Below the pieces are notes generated by a model that was given only the letters and a program-made list of their open reading frames with translations, was not told where the DNA came from and searched no databases. Both the position numbers and the translations under genes were made by a program. A DNA stretch of 64,000 bases from Novosphingobium guangzhouense (GTDB taxonomy: Bacteria; Pseudomonadota; Alphaproteobacteria; Sphingomonadales; Sphingomonadaceae), in NCBI RefSeq assembly GCF_002896965.1, contig NZ_LYMM01000029.1, positions 62,001 through 126,000 of the forward strand, in the 5' to 3' direction. This document shows, piece by piece, positions 9,092 through 18,099 of the stretch. Position 1 is the first letter of the stretch, and each line of letters opens with the position of its first letter.

Positions 9092-9718
9092 ATGGCCGAC
9101 TACACCTTCTACACCAACCCGATGTCGCGCGGACAGATCGCCCGCTGGGCACTGCACGAAGCCGGGGCGGACTACGAACAGGTTCTCGTCGACTGGAAGG
9201 ACAAGCCCGCCGCATTCCTTGATGCCAACCCGATGGCCAAGGTTCCCACGCTGATCCACCACGCCGATGACGGCGACCGGGTCATAACCGAAGCCGCCGC
9301 GATCTGCCTCTACCTGGCGGAAATGCACCCCGAAGCGCACCTGCTGCCCAATGACGGAGAGATGGCGGAATACTACCGCTGGACCTTCTTCGCCTCCGGC
9401 CCGATCGAACAGGCGATTACCTCGCGCGCGCTCAAGTTCGAGCCGACGCCGCAGCAGGAAATGATGGCCGGCTGGGGCAGCTTCGATCGCACCCTTGCCG
9501 CGATCGAGGAAAAGCTGGCCGGGGATGACTGGGTTTGCGGCACCCGCTTTACCATGGCGGACGTCTATGTCGGCAGCGCCATCGACTGGGGCATGACGTT
9601 CGGCATCATCCCGCCGCTCCCCCCGCTCGTGGCCTATGCCGAGCGCTGTCAGGAACGCCCCGCCTACCGCGAAGCCAAGGGCATCGACGGCAGACTGATC
9701 GAGGAGATGAGGAAATGA
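9092..9718 (+). CDS. Glutathione S-transferase family protein
   Basis: 208 residues. It opens with TFYTNPMSRGQIARWALHEAG, with a Ser/Arg pair at the glutathione thiol position. AKVPTLIHHADDGDRVITEAAAICLYLAE follows (cis-Pro and the E-A/S glutathione-binding turn), and FTMADVYVGSAIDWGM is in the helical domain. An AATGGAGG element precedes the ATG. The stop overlaps the start of the PhnB-like gene (ATGA), indicating coupled translation. Together with the genes at 7138 and 10218 it makes three distinct GST paralogues in one run. Confidence 0.93.
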   Translation: MADYTFYTNPMSRGQIARWALHEAGADYEQVLVDWKDKPAAFLDANPMAKVPTLIHHADDGDRVITEAAAICLYLAEMHPEAHLLPNDGEMAEYYRWTFFASGPIEQAITSRALKFEPTPQQEMMAGWGSFDRTLAAIEEKLAGDDWVCGTRFTMADVYVGSAIDWGMTFGIIPPLPPLVAYAERCQERPAYREAKGIDGRLIEEMRK

Positions 9719-10218
9719 CCGAAACAAATCCGGCCTCGAAACCGGCGAAGAACCGCGTCTGCCTGTGGTATGACGGCACGGCGGAGGACGCCGCGAACTT
9801 CTACGCCGCCGTGTTCCCCGACACTCGCGTTACCTCCGTGCAGCGCGCCCCGGCTGACTATCCGGACGGACAGGCCGGCAATGTCCTCGTCGTCGAATTC
9901 ACGGTGATGGGGATCGAATGCATCGGCCTCAACGGCGGCCCGCAGTTCCCTCAATCAGAGGCATTTTCCTTCCAGGTGGCTACCGACACGCAAGAGGAAA
10001 CCGACCGTTACTGGGATGCCATCGTGGGCAACGACGGGGCTGAAAGCGCCTGCGGCTGGTGCAAGGACAAGTGGGGCCTCAATTGGCAGATCACCCCGCG
10101 CGCCCTTACCGATGCCATGGCCAGCCCTGATCGCGCCGCTGCAAAGCGCGCGATGGAAGCGATGATGACGATGCACAAGATCGACATCGCGCAGATCGAG
10201 CAGGCGGTGAAAGGCTGA
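9715..10218 (+). CDS. PhnB-like VOC protein (3-demethylubiquinone-methyltransferase-like fold)
   Basis: 167 residues of the PhnB / 3-dmu-9_3-mt VOC family: NRVCLWYDGTAEDAANFYAAVFPDT at the start, IECIGLNGGPQFPQSEAFSFQV in the middle, and CGWCKDKWGLNWQITP near the end. The start ATG at 9715 overlaps the GST stop; an upstream reading from 9535 is inside the GST and is ignored. Despite the family name these proteins are not proven methyltransferases. Its TGA overlaps the next ATG. Confidence 0.9.
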   Translation: MTETNPASKPAKNRVCLWYDGTAEDAANFYAAVFPDTRVTSVQRAPADYPDGQAGNVLVVEFTVMGIECIGLNGGPQFPQSEAFSFQVATDTQEETDRYWDAIVGNDGAESACGWCKDKWGLNWQITPRALTDAMASPDRAAAKRAMEAMMTMHKIDIAQIEQAVKG

Positions 10219-10868
10219 TGCTGGCGCTTTATGGACACCCCTTTTCCTCCTACACCTGGAAAGCGCAGATCGCACTGCTGGGATCGGGGCTGGAACACGA
10301 ATTGCGCATCGTCGACGGCGATCACCCCGATCACGGAAAGATCGTCGCCATGGCCGGGCCGCAGGGCAAGTTTCCGGTGTTGCAGGATGGCGGAAACCTG
10401 ATCTTCGAGGCGACCTCGATCATCGAATACCTGCAACTGCACCATGTCGAACCCGACGTTCTGCTACCGTCCGATGCCGATGCTGCGATCGGCGTCAGGA
10501 TGCTCGATCGGGTGTTCGACAACTACGTCATGAGCAACATGCAGGACGTCGTGAACGAATACATTCGCGATGCGCAAAACCCGGATATGGGCCGCATCTC
10601 CGAAGCGCGCGAGCGGCTGGAGCGCAGCTACGCCTGGCTTGAAGGGTGGCTGCAGTATTACCCGTCGCAAGGGCAGGTCACGCTGATCGAATGCGCCGCC
10701 GCGCCTTCGCTGTTCTATGCCGACTGGGTCCATCCCATCGCCGAGACCTTCCCGCGCCTGCGCGATTGGCGCGCCCATCTGCTGGCTCTGCCGCCGGTCA
10801 GCGCCTGTATCGAAGCCGCGCGCCCGTACCGCGCATTCTTCCCGCTCGGCGCACCGGACCGGGATTGA
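10218..10868 (+). CDS. Glutathione S-transferase family protein
   Basis: 216 residues. The N-terminal thioredoxin-like part is LALYGHPFSSYTWKAQIALL, with a Ser-rich active-site loop, followed by GKFPVLQDGGNLIFEATSII (cis-Pro; E-A-T turn). The helical C-terminal domain lacks the most typical staple motif but has VTLIECAAAPSLFYADW in its place. The start overlaps the PhnB-like stop (TGATG). Fourteen bases separate it from the SRPBCC gene. It is the third GST of the module. Confidence 0.9.
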   Translation: MLALYGHPFSSYTWKAQIALLGSGLEHELRIVDGDHPDHGKIVAMAGPQGKFPVLQDGGNLIFEATSIIEYLQLHHVEPDVLLPSDADAAIGVRMLDRVFDNYVMSNMQDVVNEYIRDAQNPDMGRISEARERLERSYAWLEGWLQYYPSQGQVTLIECAAAPSLFYADWVHPIAETFPRLRDWRAHLLALPPVSACIEAARPYRAFFPLGAPDRD

Positions 10869-10882
10869 AGAGGAGATCGGAA

Positions 10883-11329
10883 ATGAGCACCGAACTGTCC
10901 GTCACCCGCTACATCGCCGCGCCGCCCGCCAAAGTGTGGGACGTCATGGCCAACCGCCAGAATGAATGGTGGTGCCCTACGCCATGGCGCGCCGAAGTGG
11001 ACGAGCAGGACCGACGCCCCGGCGGCATCTGCCGGATGACCATGTACGGCCCGGACGGCGAAGTCATGCCGCAAAACGGCATATACCTCGCCTACGACGA
11101 AGGCCGCCGCTTCGCTTCCACCGATGCGGTGGTGGACGATCTCCAGCCCAACGGCCCATTCATGATCGGCATATGGGAAATCGCTCCCGAAGGCGAAGGC
11201 ACCCGCTATACCGCCACGGCCCGCCACTGGAGCGCGGAAACCTGCAAGCAGCACGAGGAAATGGGCTTCACCGACGGATGGAGCGCCTGCGCGGATCAGT
11301 TGGCAGCGATCTGCGAAGAAGAAGCATGA
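10883..11329 (+). CDS. SRPBCC-domain (AHSA1/START-like) protein
   Basis: 148 residues: LSVTRYIAAPPAKVWDVMANR at the N-terminus is the AHSA1-type start, followed by WEIAPEGEGTRYTATARH and GWSACADQLAAICEEE at the C-terminal helix. The fold forms a hydrophobic cavity for ligands. GAGGAGATCGGAA gives a good ribosome site for 10883. It is the last gene of the module and ends 15 bp from the convergent J-domain gene, with no terminator visible between them. Confidence 0.9.
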   Translation: MSTELSVTRYIAAPPAKVWDVMANRQNEWWCPTPWRAEVDEQDRRPGGICRMTMYGPDGEVMPQNGIYLAYDEGRRFASTDAVVDDLQPNGPFMIGIWEIAPEGEGTRYTATARHWSAETCKQHEEMGFTDGWSACADQLAAICEEEA

Positions 11330-11344
11330 CCCCGCCTACCCGGC

Positions 11345-11935
11345 CTACCCGAAAGCCGCAGCGTTCTTCAGCAGCTGGTACGCCTCCACTACGCCCTGCA
11401 AACGCTCGGCGTAGCTGTGGTCGCCGCCATTGTGATCGGGGTGATACTGGCGCAGCAGTCGCGTATAGCGAAAACGCAGGGTCTTGCGATCGATGTCGCC
11501 GTCCAGCCCCAGCGTTTCCAGCGCGCGCCTTTCGTTCGGCGTGAAGCGCGCGTTCTCGGGCTTGAGATCGGCCTTGCGGCGTTTCACATGCGCCCTTGCG
11601 CGCGCCTGTATCGCTTCCAGCGGATCGGAAAAGTTGGCCCAGTTCGGCGCATTGTCCACACCCGCATCAGGCCGGAACGCGCGCGTCTGCGTTTCCCAGC
11701 CATAGAGCGGCGACTGGGCGCGCATGATCTCTTCGGCCTCCATGCCTTCGAAGTAGTCGTACCCCGAATTGAATTCGCGCACGTGTTCCAGGCAGAACCA
11801 GCGGTAATCGCCCGGCCCGTCGAAACCCGAAGCGCGGCCACCCGGCGCGCGGAATTCGCCCGCCTCCCTGCAGCCCGGTCGGGAGCACTCGCGCCCGGCG
11901 GATTCGTAGCGTCCATGAAATCTATGCTGTCTCAC
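11345..11935 (-). CDS. J-domain-containing (DnaJ-like) protein, CobS-associated type
   Basis: 196 residues from a GTG at 11935; a longer form from an ATG at 11977 is possible but would overlap bolA's start, and neither has a strong ribosome site. The N-terminus (RQHRFHGRYESAGRECSRPGC, then EFRAPGGRASGFDGPGDYRWFCLEHVREFN) is a family signature with paired Cys. The J domain is C-terminal (about 135-192), with FRYTRLLRQYHPDHNGGD carrying the HPD that stimulates Hsp70. In many alphaproteobacteria this gene sits between bolA and cobS; here cobS is 5.5 kb further on. Confidence 0.9.
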   Translation of the reverse strand: MRQHRFHGRYESAGRECSRPGCREAGEFRAPGGRASGFDGPGDYRWFCLEHVREFNSGYDYFEGMEAEEIMRAQSPLYGWETQTRAFRPDAGVDNAPNWANFSDPLEAIQARARAHVKRRKADLKPENARFTPNERRALETLGLDGDIDRKTLRFRYTRLLRQYHPDHNGGDHSYAERLQGVVEAYQLLKNAAAFG

Positions 11936-11975
11936 CGGCTTCCAGATGGGGCATCGATCGCCTAAATGGAACCCC

Positions 11976-12248
11976 ATGTCCGGACCACTCGAACAGGAAA
12001 TGCGGCAGCTGCTGACCGCCGCCTTCGCCCCCACGTCGCTTGACGTGGTCAACGATTCCGCCACGCATCGCGGCCATACCGGCGATGACGGCAGCGGCGA
12101 ATCGCACTTCACGATCTTTATCGAAAGCCCGCAGTTCGCCGGGGTTTCGCGGCTCCAGCGCCAGCGACTGGTCAATGCGGCGCTGGGCGACATTCCCGGC
12201 AACCGCGTCCACGCCGTCGCGATCAAGGCCAGCGCGCCGGGCGAATAA
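11976..12248 (+). CDS. bolA: BolA-family protein
   Basis: 90 residues. [28 protein letters not shown] and [11 protein letters not shown] are the BolA core, including the invariant-type FxGxSRxxRxRxV region and a C-terminal His (H83). BolA proteins pair with monothiol glutaredoxins in Fe-S handling. The start at 11976 (MSGPLEQEM) is preferred to 11946. The gene is head-to-head with the J-domain gene, leaving almost no promoter space, as is common for this pair. Confidence 0.93.
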   Translation: MSGPLEQEMRQLLTAAFAPTSLDVVNDSATHRGHTGDDGSGESHFTIFIESPQFAGVSRLQRQRLVNAALGDIPGNRVHAVAIKASAPGE

Positions 12249-12256
12249 GCTGCAAC

Positions 12257-12324
12257 GGGCAACCGGGAGCGCCGTTTTACCGCCGCTCATTTCATCGCGC
12301 CCGCCCTTTTCATCCCGGTTGCCC
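12257..12324. promoter_or_regulatory. Long inverted repeat in the hisG leader
   Basis: GGGCAACCGGGA (12257-12268) and its exact complement TCCCGGTTGCCC (12313-12324) flank 44 nt in the 106-bp gap before hisG. The outer flanks extend the match to 15 of 16. A transcript would fold into a long stem-loop ending about 30 nt before the hisG ATG. It could be a bolA terminator variant or a leader structure. No His-rich leader peptide was seen. Confidence 0.45.
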
Positions 12325-12354
12325 TTTGTTCCTTGCGCGACTAAGGCGCGCACC

Positions 12355-13008
12355 ATGCCGACACCTTTGACTTTCGCCGTGCCCAAGGGCCGAATCCTCG
12401 ACGAAGCGCTGCCCCTGATGGCGCGCGCCGGTGTGATTCCCGAGGCGGAATTCCATGACAAGAAGTCGCGCGCGCTCTCGTTCGCCTGCGAAAACAGCGA
12501 CATGCGCCTTATCCGGGTGCGCGCTTTCGACGTTGCCACTTTTGTTGCGCACGGCGCTGCGCAAGTCGGCATCGTCGGTTCGGACGTGGTGGAGGAATTC
12601 GCCTATTCGGACCTCTACGCCCCGGTTGACCTCGACATCGGCCACTGCCGCCTGTCCGTTGCGGAAAAGGTGGGCGAAACGGGCGGCGCGCTGCCGTCGC
12701 ACTTGCGCATCGCCAGCAAGTACCCGAACCTGACCCGCCGCCATTTCGAAAAGCTGGGCGTGCAGGCCGAAGTCGTGAAGCTGAACGGTGCAATGGAACT
12801 GGCGCCCTCGCTCGGCCTGTCCAGCCGGATCGTCGACCTTGTCTCCACCGGCCGCACGCTGAAGGAGAACGGTCTTGTCGAAACGAGCCGCATCCTCGAC
12901 ATTTCCGCGCGCCTGATCGTCAACCGCGCCGCGCTCAAGACGGACGAGCGCGTTGCCGCGCTGGTCGAGGCTTTCCGCGCGCTGGTGGCCGAGAAGGAAG
13001 CCGCCTGA
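12355..13008 (+). CDS. hisG: ATP phosphoribosyltransferase, short form
   Basis: First step of histidine synthesis (ATP + PRPP). At 217 residues this is the HisG_S form, which lacks the C-terminal regulatory ACT-like domain and needs the HisZ partner; hisZ is not in this window. It starts [18 protein letters not shown] and includes [15 protein letters not shown] and the PRPP loop [16 protein letters not shown]. The TGA overlaps the hisD ATG, so the two are translationally coupled. Confidence 0.97.
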   Translation: MPTPLTFAVPKGRILDEALPLMARAGVIPEAEFHDKKSRALSFACENSDMRLIRVRAFDVATFVAHGAAQVGIVGSDVVEEFAYSDLYAPVDLDIGHCRLSVAEKVGETGGALPSHLRIASKYPNLTRRHFEKLGVQAEVVKLNGAMELAPSLGLSSRIVDLVSTGRTLKENGLVETSRILDISARLIVNRAALKTDERVAALVEAFRALVAEKEAA

Positions 13009-14297
13009 TGCTGCGCCTATCCGCCAAGGACGCAGGTTTCGCCGAAGCATTCGCGCGCGTCGTGTCCGACCGTCGCGAAAGCGCGGTGGACGTGGCGGCT
13101 GACGTTGCCGCGATCATCGGCGACGTGCGAAAGCGCGGTGATGCGGCGCTGGCTGACCTTACCGCGAAATTCGACGGCCATGACCTCGACCAGACCGGCT
13201 GGAGCGTCGATGCCGCGACCTGCAAGGCCGCCTTCGACGCGCTCGCCCCCGATCTGCGTTCTGCGCTGGAACTTGCAGCGGAGCGCATCCGCGCCTATCA
13301 CGCCGCGCAGCTGCCGGAAAACCGCGACTATACCGACGATGCCGGGGTTCGTCTAGGCGCTACGTGGAACGCGGTGGACGCGGCCGGGCTCTACGTTCCC
13401 GGCGGGCGCGCGGCCTACCCGTCGTCGCTGCTGATGAACGCCATTCCCGCCAAGGTTGCGGGCGTGGAACGTCTTGTCGTCGTCACTCCGACGCCCAAGG
13501 GCGAAGTCAACCCACTGGTACTCGCCGCCGCGCACCTTGCCGGCGTGGATGAGATCTGGCGCGTGGGCGGTGCCCATGCCGTGGGCGCGCTCGCCTATGG
13601 CACTGACCGGATCGCGCCTGTCGATGTGGTAACCGGCCCCGGCAATGCCTGGGTGGCCGAAGCCAAGCGCCAGCTCTACGGCGTCGTCGGGATCGACATG
13701 GTGGCAGGCCCCAGCGAAATCCTCGTCATCGCGGACGCAAGGAACGAACCTCGCCGGATCGCCGCCGACCTGCTCAGCCAGGCCGAGCATGACCCGACCT
13801 CGCAGTCGATCCTCATCACCGACGATGCCGCTTATGCGGATGCGGTGGCCGAGGCGGTCGAAATCGAACTCGCCGCGCTGGCGACGGAAAAGACCGCTCG
13901 CGAAAGCTGGAGCGTCAACGGCGTCATCATCGACGTCACCAGCTTCGACGAAGCGCCCGCGCTGGCCAACGCCCTTGCCGCCGAACACGTGGAGATCGCC
14001 ACCGACGATCCCGAAAGCCTGATGCGCCGCATCCGCCATGCAGGCTCGGTGTTCCTTGGCCGCATGACGCCCGAAGCGGTCGGCGATTATGTCGCCGGGC
14101 CGAACCACGTCCTGCCCACCGGGCGGCGGGCGCGGTTCTCCTCGGGTCTGTCGGTCCTTGATTTCATGAAGCGCACCAGCTTCATCCAGCTAGATTCCGC
14201 GGCGCTGGAGGCCATCGGCCCCGCCGCCGTTGCCCTTGCGCAAGCGGAAGGGCTTCCCGCGCACGCGCGCTCCATTTCCGTAAGGCTGAACTCATGA
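13008..14297 (+). CDS. hisD: Histidinol dehydrogenase
   Basis: Catalyses the last two NAD+-dependent oxidations to histidine. The 429-residue protein has the expected landmarks: GLYVPGGRAAYPSSLLMNA, IWRVGGAHAVGALAYGT, VTGPGNAWVAEAKRQLYG, DMVAGPSEILVIAD and the C-terminal GPNHVLPTGRRARFSSGLS, which carries zinc and substrate ligands. The start overlaps hisG and the end overlaps nusB (ATGA). The hisG-hisD-nusB order is the sphingomonad arrangement. Confidence 0.98.
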   Translation: MLRLSAKDAGFAEAFARVVSDRRESAVDVAADVAAIIGDVRKRGDAALADLTAKFDGHDLDQTGWSVDAATCKAAFDALAPDLRSALELAAERIRAYHAAQLPENRDYTDDAGVRLGATWNAVDAAGLYVPGGRAAYPSSLLMNAIPAKVAGVERLVVVTPTPKGEVNPLVLAAAHLAGVDEIWRVGGAHAVGALAYGTDRIAPVDVVTGPGNAWVAEAKRQLYGVVGIDMVAGPSEILVIADARNEPRRIAADLLSQAEHDPTSQSILITDDAAYADAVAEAVEIELAALATEKTARESWSVNGVIIDVTSFDEAPALANALAAEHVEIATDDPESLMRRIRHAGSVFLGRMTPEAVGDYVAGPNHVLPTGRRARFSSGLSVLDFMKRTSFIQLDSAALEAIGPAAVALAQAEGLPAHARSISVRLNS

Positions 14298-14737
14298 GCA
14301 ATCCCAAGCAGAAGCGCGCCGCTGCGCGCCTCGCCGCCGTCCAGGCGCTGTACCAGTTCGACATGGAGGGTACGCCGATGGCCTCCCTGCTCGACGAATT
14401 CCACCGCCATCGCCTTGGCATGGAAATCGACGAGGCGCAGTTCGCCGACGCCGAAGTCGCGTTCTTCGACGATGTCGTGAAGGGCACCATCGCCCGCCGC
14501 GACGAGATCGACGAACTGCTCGCCTCCAAGCTGACCGAAGGCTGGTCGCTCGGCCGTCTGGACAAGACCATGCTGCAGATCATGCGCGCGGGCGCCTACG
14601 AACTGATGGCGCGGGCCGACATTCCCACCGGCGCTGCAATCAGCGAATATCTCGACGTGTGCCACGCCTTCTTCGACCCGCGTGAGGCGAAGTTCCTCAA
14701 CGGTGTGCTCGATTCGGTGGCAAAGTCGGTCCGCTAA
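14294..14737 (+). CDS. nusB: Transcription antitermination protein NusB
   Basis: 147 residues. NusB binds boxA RNA with NusE (S10) and supports rRNA antitermination. AARLAAVQALYQFDMEG, FFDDVVKGTIARRDEIDELL, LDKTMLQIMRAGAYELMARADIP and the C-terminal FLNGVLDSVAKSVR are all family segments. ATGA overlap with hisD; thiL follows after 15 bp. Confidence 0.97.
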   Translation: MSNPKQKRAAARLAAVQALYQFDMEGTPMASLLDEFHRHRLGMEIDEAQFADAEVAFFDDVVKGTIARRDEIDELLASKLTEGWSLGRLDKTMLQIMRAGAYELMARADIPTGAAISEYLDVCHAFFDPREAKFLNGVLDSVAKSVR

Positions 14738-14752
14738 GGGCAAGCTGTCCGG

Positions 14753-15712
14753 ATGACCGGCGAGCACGCCTTCATCCACGCTCTGCGCGCCATCGCCACC
14801 GACCCCGCCGCGCGGCGGCTGGCGGACGATGCCGCAGTGCTGCGCATCGGCGGCGAAGCGCTGGTGCTGACCATGGATACCGTGGTCGAAAGCGTCCACT
14901 ACCTGCCTGACGACCCGCCGCAGGACGTGGCGTGGAAGCTGGTGGCGGTGAACGTCTCGGACCTTTCGGCCAAGGGCGCCACGCCTGTCGGGTGCCTCTA
15001 TTCGCATGCGCTGGGCGATGCGGCATGGGACGCCGCGTTCCTTGCGGGACTGGATGTCGCCTGCCGCCGCTTCGCCATCCCTCTGCTGGGCGGAGACACC
15101 GTGCGCATGCCGGAAGGCGCGCCGCGCAGCTTTTCGCTGACCGCGCTGGGCACAGGACAGCAAGGGTGCCCGGTCCCGTCGCGGACCGCAGCGCAAGCAG
15201 GTGACCGGGTGTGGGTGAGCGGCACCATCGGCGACGCCGGGTTGGGCCTTCGCGCCGCGCTTGGCACGATAGGGGGCAATGAGGGCGACACCGCCGCGCT
15301 TGTCGCCCGATACCGGCGCCCCATACCCGAACCGCGCCTTGGCGTTGCGCTGGCGCCTTTGGTCCATGCAATGATGGACGTGTCCGACGGCCTGCTGGTC
15401 GATGCATCACGCATGGCCGAAGCCAGCGGCGTTTGCATCGCTCTGGATATCGGCACGGTGCCGCTGTCCTCCGCGCTTGTCACCCTCGTCGGCGAAGACC
15501 GCGAAGCCCGGCTTGATGCGATGACGGCGGGCGACGACTACGAACTGCTGTTCACCGCCCCGCCCGAACACACTGCCCGCATCATCGAAGCCGCCGCCAC
15601 GCTTGACCGGCAAGTGACCGCGATCGGAACGGTTGAAGGCGGCTCCGGCCTTTCGCTTACCCAAGAGGCCGCCGCGGTGCCCCTGCCCGAACGGCTCGGC
15701 TACCAGCACTGA
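14753..15712 (+). CDS. thiL: Thiamine-monophosphate kinase
   Basis: Phosphorylates thiamine-P to thiamine-PP. The 319-residue protein has DDAAVLRI and [14 protein letters not shown] (ATP and Mg2+ sites), [49 protein letters not shown] and [14 protein letters not shown]. It follows nusB, a common partner. Its stop codon sits inside a perfect 16-bp palindrome. Confidence 0.97.
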   Translation: MTGEHAFIHALRAIATDPAARRLADDAAVLRIGGEALVLTMDTVVESVHYLPDDPPQDVAWKLVAVNVSDLSAKGATPVGCLYSHALGDAAWDAAFLAGLDVACRRFAIPLLGGDTVRMPEGAPRSFSLTALGTGQQGCPVPSRTAAQAGDRVWVSGTIGDAGLGLRAALGTIGGNEGDTAALVARYRRPIPEPRLGVALAPLVHAMMDVSDGLLVDASRMAEASGVCIALDIGTVPLSSALVTLVGEDREARLDAMTAGDDYELLFTAPPEHTARIIEAAATLDRQVTAIGTVEGGSGLSLTQEAAAVPLPERLGYQH

Positions 15713-15721
15713 CGTCAGTGC
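15706..15721. repeat. Perfect 16-bp palindrome over the thiL stop codon
   Basis: GCACTGACGTCAGTGC reads identically on both strands with no spacer and contains the thiL TGA. It could fold into a short hairpin in RNA or serve as a protein site for the hppA promoter region downstream (15713-15855). Nothing in the sequence decides between these. Confidence 0.5.
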
Positions 15722-15855
15722 GGACCACGGGGAAGATCGCGCATCCTCTCCATACCGGCCCATATCCTTGCTTGCCACCATTCCGCCTTGTCTATAGCCC
15801 TGTTCGCCGCGAGCGGGAAAACCCGTCGCGTACATATTGGGAAGGGGACGTCTTC

Positions 15856-17949
15856 GTGGATTCAGTCACGATTTCCATAGTCCTGGGACTTCTGGCCATA
15901 GTCTATGGCTTTATCACCAGTCGCCAGGTGCTGAGTTCTCCCGCAGGTTCGGAAAAGATGCAGGAGATCGCCGCCGCCATTCAGGAAGGGGCGCAGGCCT
16001 ACCTCAAAAGGCAATATTCCACCATCGCCGTCGTCGGCGTCGTCGTTGCGGCGATCCTGGCGTTCACGCTGGGTGCCGTTTCGGCCACCGGCTTCGTGAT
16101 CGGCGCGATCCTGTCGGGCGTTGCCGGATTCATCGGGATGAACATTTCGGTGCGATCCAACGTGCGCACCGCCGCCGCCGCGCAGAAGGGGCTGCAGGAC
16201 GGGCTGACGCTGGCCTTCCGCGCCGGGGCGATCACCGGCATGCTGGTGGCGGGCCTTGCCCTCCTCGCGATCGCGGTGTTCTACTGGTATCTCACCGGCC
16301 CCGGAGGGCACACGGTAGGCGGCGATGACCGCACCGTGGTGGAGGCGCTCACCGCCCTCGCCTTTGGCGCGTCGCTGATCTCGATCTTCGCGCGTCTGGG
16401 CGGCGGCATCTTCACCAAGGCGGCCGACGTCGGCGCCGACCTCGTCGGCAAGGTGGAGGCCGGCATTCCCGAGGACGATCCCCGCAACCCCGCCGTCATC
16501 GCCGACAACGTGGGCGACAACGTGGGAGACTGCGCCGGCATGGCCGCCGACCTTTTCGAAACTTACGTGGTCACCGTGGGCGCAACCATGGTGCTGACCG
16601 CGCTCCTTCTGAAAGGCGCGGACAACCTTGGCGCGATGATGGCCCTGCCGCTGCTGATCGGCGGGGTGTGCATCGTCACTTCGATCATCGGCACCTACTT
16701 CGTGCGGCTGGGCGGATCGAAGAACATCATGGGGGCCATGTACAAGGGCTTCCTGGTAACGGCCGTGCTCTCCGTCCCGGCGATCTGGTGGGCGATTTCC
16801 CACGCGCTGGGAGACATGAACACGCCCGTGGCCGATGGCGACTTCACCGGCCGCACGCTGTTCTGGTGCGCGCTCGTGGGGCTTGTCATCACCGGGCTGA
16901 TCATCTGGATCACCGAATACTACACCGGCACCGGATATCGCCCGGTCCGCTCCATCGCCAAGGCATCGGTCACCGGCCACGGCACCAACGTCATCCAGGG
17001 GCTTGCCATCAGCCTTGAGGCGACCGCGCTGCCCACCATCGTGATCGTCGCCGGGATCATCGTCGCCTACCAGCTCGCAGGGCTGCTGGGCATCGCCTAT
17101 GCGGCCACCGCGATGCTGGCGCTGGCGGGCATGGTCGTCGCGCTCGACGCTTATGGGCCCGTCACCGACAATGCCGGGGGCATCGCCGAAATGGCCGGGC
17201 TTGACGATGCAGTTCGCGAAAAAACCGACGCGCTCGATGCCGTGGGCAATACGACCAAGGCCGTGACGAAGGGCTACGCGATCGGTTCGGCGGGCCTTGC
17301 CGCGCTGGTGCTGTTCGCCGCTTACACCACCGACCTCAGGGAGTTCTTCCCGCTGCTGCAGGTCGATTTCAGTCTTGAAAACCCCTACGTCATCGTCGGC
17401 CTGCTGCTGGGCGCACTCTTGCCCTACCTGTTCGGCGCGATGGGCATGACGGCGGTGGGTCGCGCGGCCGGCGACGTGGTGGTCGATGTGCGCGAACAGT
17501 TCCGGGAAAAGCCCGGCATCATGACGTATGCCGACAAGCCCGACTATGCGCGCACAGTAGACCTCGTCACCAAGGCGGCGATCAAGGAGATGATCGTGCC
17601 CTCGCTGCTCCCGGTGCTTGCGCCGATCGCAGTCTATTATGTGATCGGCTGGGTCGCGGGGCCGGAAAACGGCTTTGCGGCGCTGGGCGCGCTGTTGCTG
17701 GGCGTGATTGTGGGCGGGCTCTTCGTGGCGCTGTCGATGACATCGGGCGGCGGCGCGTGGGACAATGCCAAGAAGTTCATCGAAGACGGCAACCACGGCG
17801 GCAAGGGATCGGAAGCGCACAAGGCTGCGGTCACGGGCGACACCGTGGGCGATCCCTACAAGGATACCGCAGGCCCGGCCGTGAACCCGATGATCAAGAT
17901 CACCAATATCGTCGCCCTGCTGCTGCTGGCAGCGATGGCGGCAGGATAA
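15856..17949 (+). CDS. hppA: K+-insensitive proton-translocating pyrophosphatase
   Basis: Membrane-integral H+-PPase, 697 residues and about 16 helices, pumping H+ while hydrolysing PPi. The active-site string [19 protein letters not shown] and acidic [11 protein letters not shown] are intact. GNTTKA (464-469) has Lys468 where K+-dependent enzymes have Ala, which marks the K+-independent class. The start is a GTG at 15856 with AAGGGGA ahead of it; an ATG-less upstream extension is unlikely. A GC-rich hairpin follows the stop. Confidence 0.97.
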   Translation: MDSVTISIVLGLLAIVYGFITSRQVLSSPAGSEKMQEIAAAIQEGAQAYLKRQYSTIAVVGVVVAAILAFTLGAVSATGFVIGAILSGVAGFIGMNISVRSNVRTAAAAQKGLQDGLTLAFRAGAITGMLVAGLALLAIAVFYWYLTGPGGHTVGGDDRTVVEALTALAFGASLISIFARLGGGIFTKAADVGADLVGKVEAGIPEDDPRNPAVIADNVGDNVGDCAGMAADLFETYVVTVGATMVLTALLLKGADNLGAMMALPLLIGGVCIVTSIIGTYFVRLGGSKNIMGAMYKGFLVTAVLSVPAIWWAISHALGDMNTPVADGDFTGRTLFWCALVGLVITGLIIWITEYYTGTGYRPVRSIAKASVTGHGTNVIQGLAISLEATALPTIVIVAGIIVAYQLAGLLGIAYAATAMLALAGMVVALDAYGPVTDNAGGIAEMAGLDDAVREKTDALDAVGNTTKAVTKGYAIGSAGLAALVLFAAYTTDLREFFPLLQVDFSLENPYVIVGLLLGALLPYLFGAMGMTAVGRAAGDVVVDVREQFREKPGIMTYADKPDYARTVDLVTKAAIKEMIVPSLLPVLAPIAVYYVIGWVAGPENGFAALGALLLGVIVGGLFVALSMTSGGGAWDNAKKFIEDGNHGGKGSEAHKAAVTGDTVGDPYKDTAGPAVNPMIKITNIVALLLLAAMAAG

Positions 17950-17969
17950 GAGCATAGAATAGGAACTCA

Positions 17970-18003
17970 GGGCGCCGCGCCGGAAATGCCCGGCGCGGTG
18001 CCC
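17970..18003. terminator. GC-rich hairpin after hppA
   Basis: Arms GGGCGCCGCGCCGG (17970-17983) and CCGGCGCGGTGCCC (17990-18003) pair with one mismatch around a 6-nt loop, 20 bp after the hppA stop. No U-run follows, so termination may be weak or Rho-assisted. Confidence 0.55.
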
Positions 18004-18053
18004 GCCCGTCTCAGCGCTTGCCGTTAGCGATTCCTTGATTTCTGCGCATTAGT

Positions 18054-18079
18054 CGGAACAACGAACACGAAACGTTCCG
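18054..18079. promoter_or_regulatory. Inverted repeat ahead of the GNAT gene
   Basis: CGGAAC (18054-18059) and GTTCCG (18074-18079) form a perfect dyad with a 14-nt spacer, 20 bp before the GTG start of the acetyltransferase-like gene. It may be an operator; the right arm is too far upstream to block the ribosome site AGGAAA. Function unproven. Confidence 0.35.
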
Positions 18080-18099
18080 GCAACAGGAAATCACTGCAC

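Noticed and set aside
7655..9727. A 690-residue minus-strand frame across the VOC/GST genes
   Set aside because: It is antisense to four recognisable genes; its Arg/His-rich product is the typical result of high-G+C complementary reading.
15862..17955. A 697-residue minus-strand frame opposite hppA
   Set aside because: Shadow of the conserved H+-PPase; no recognisable domain.
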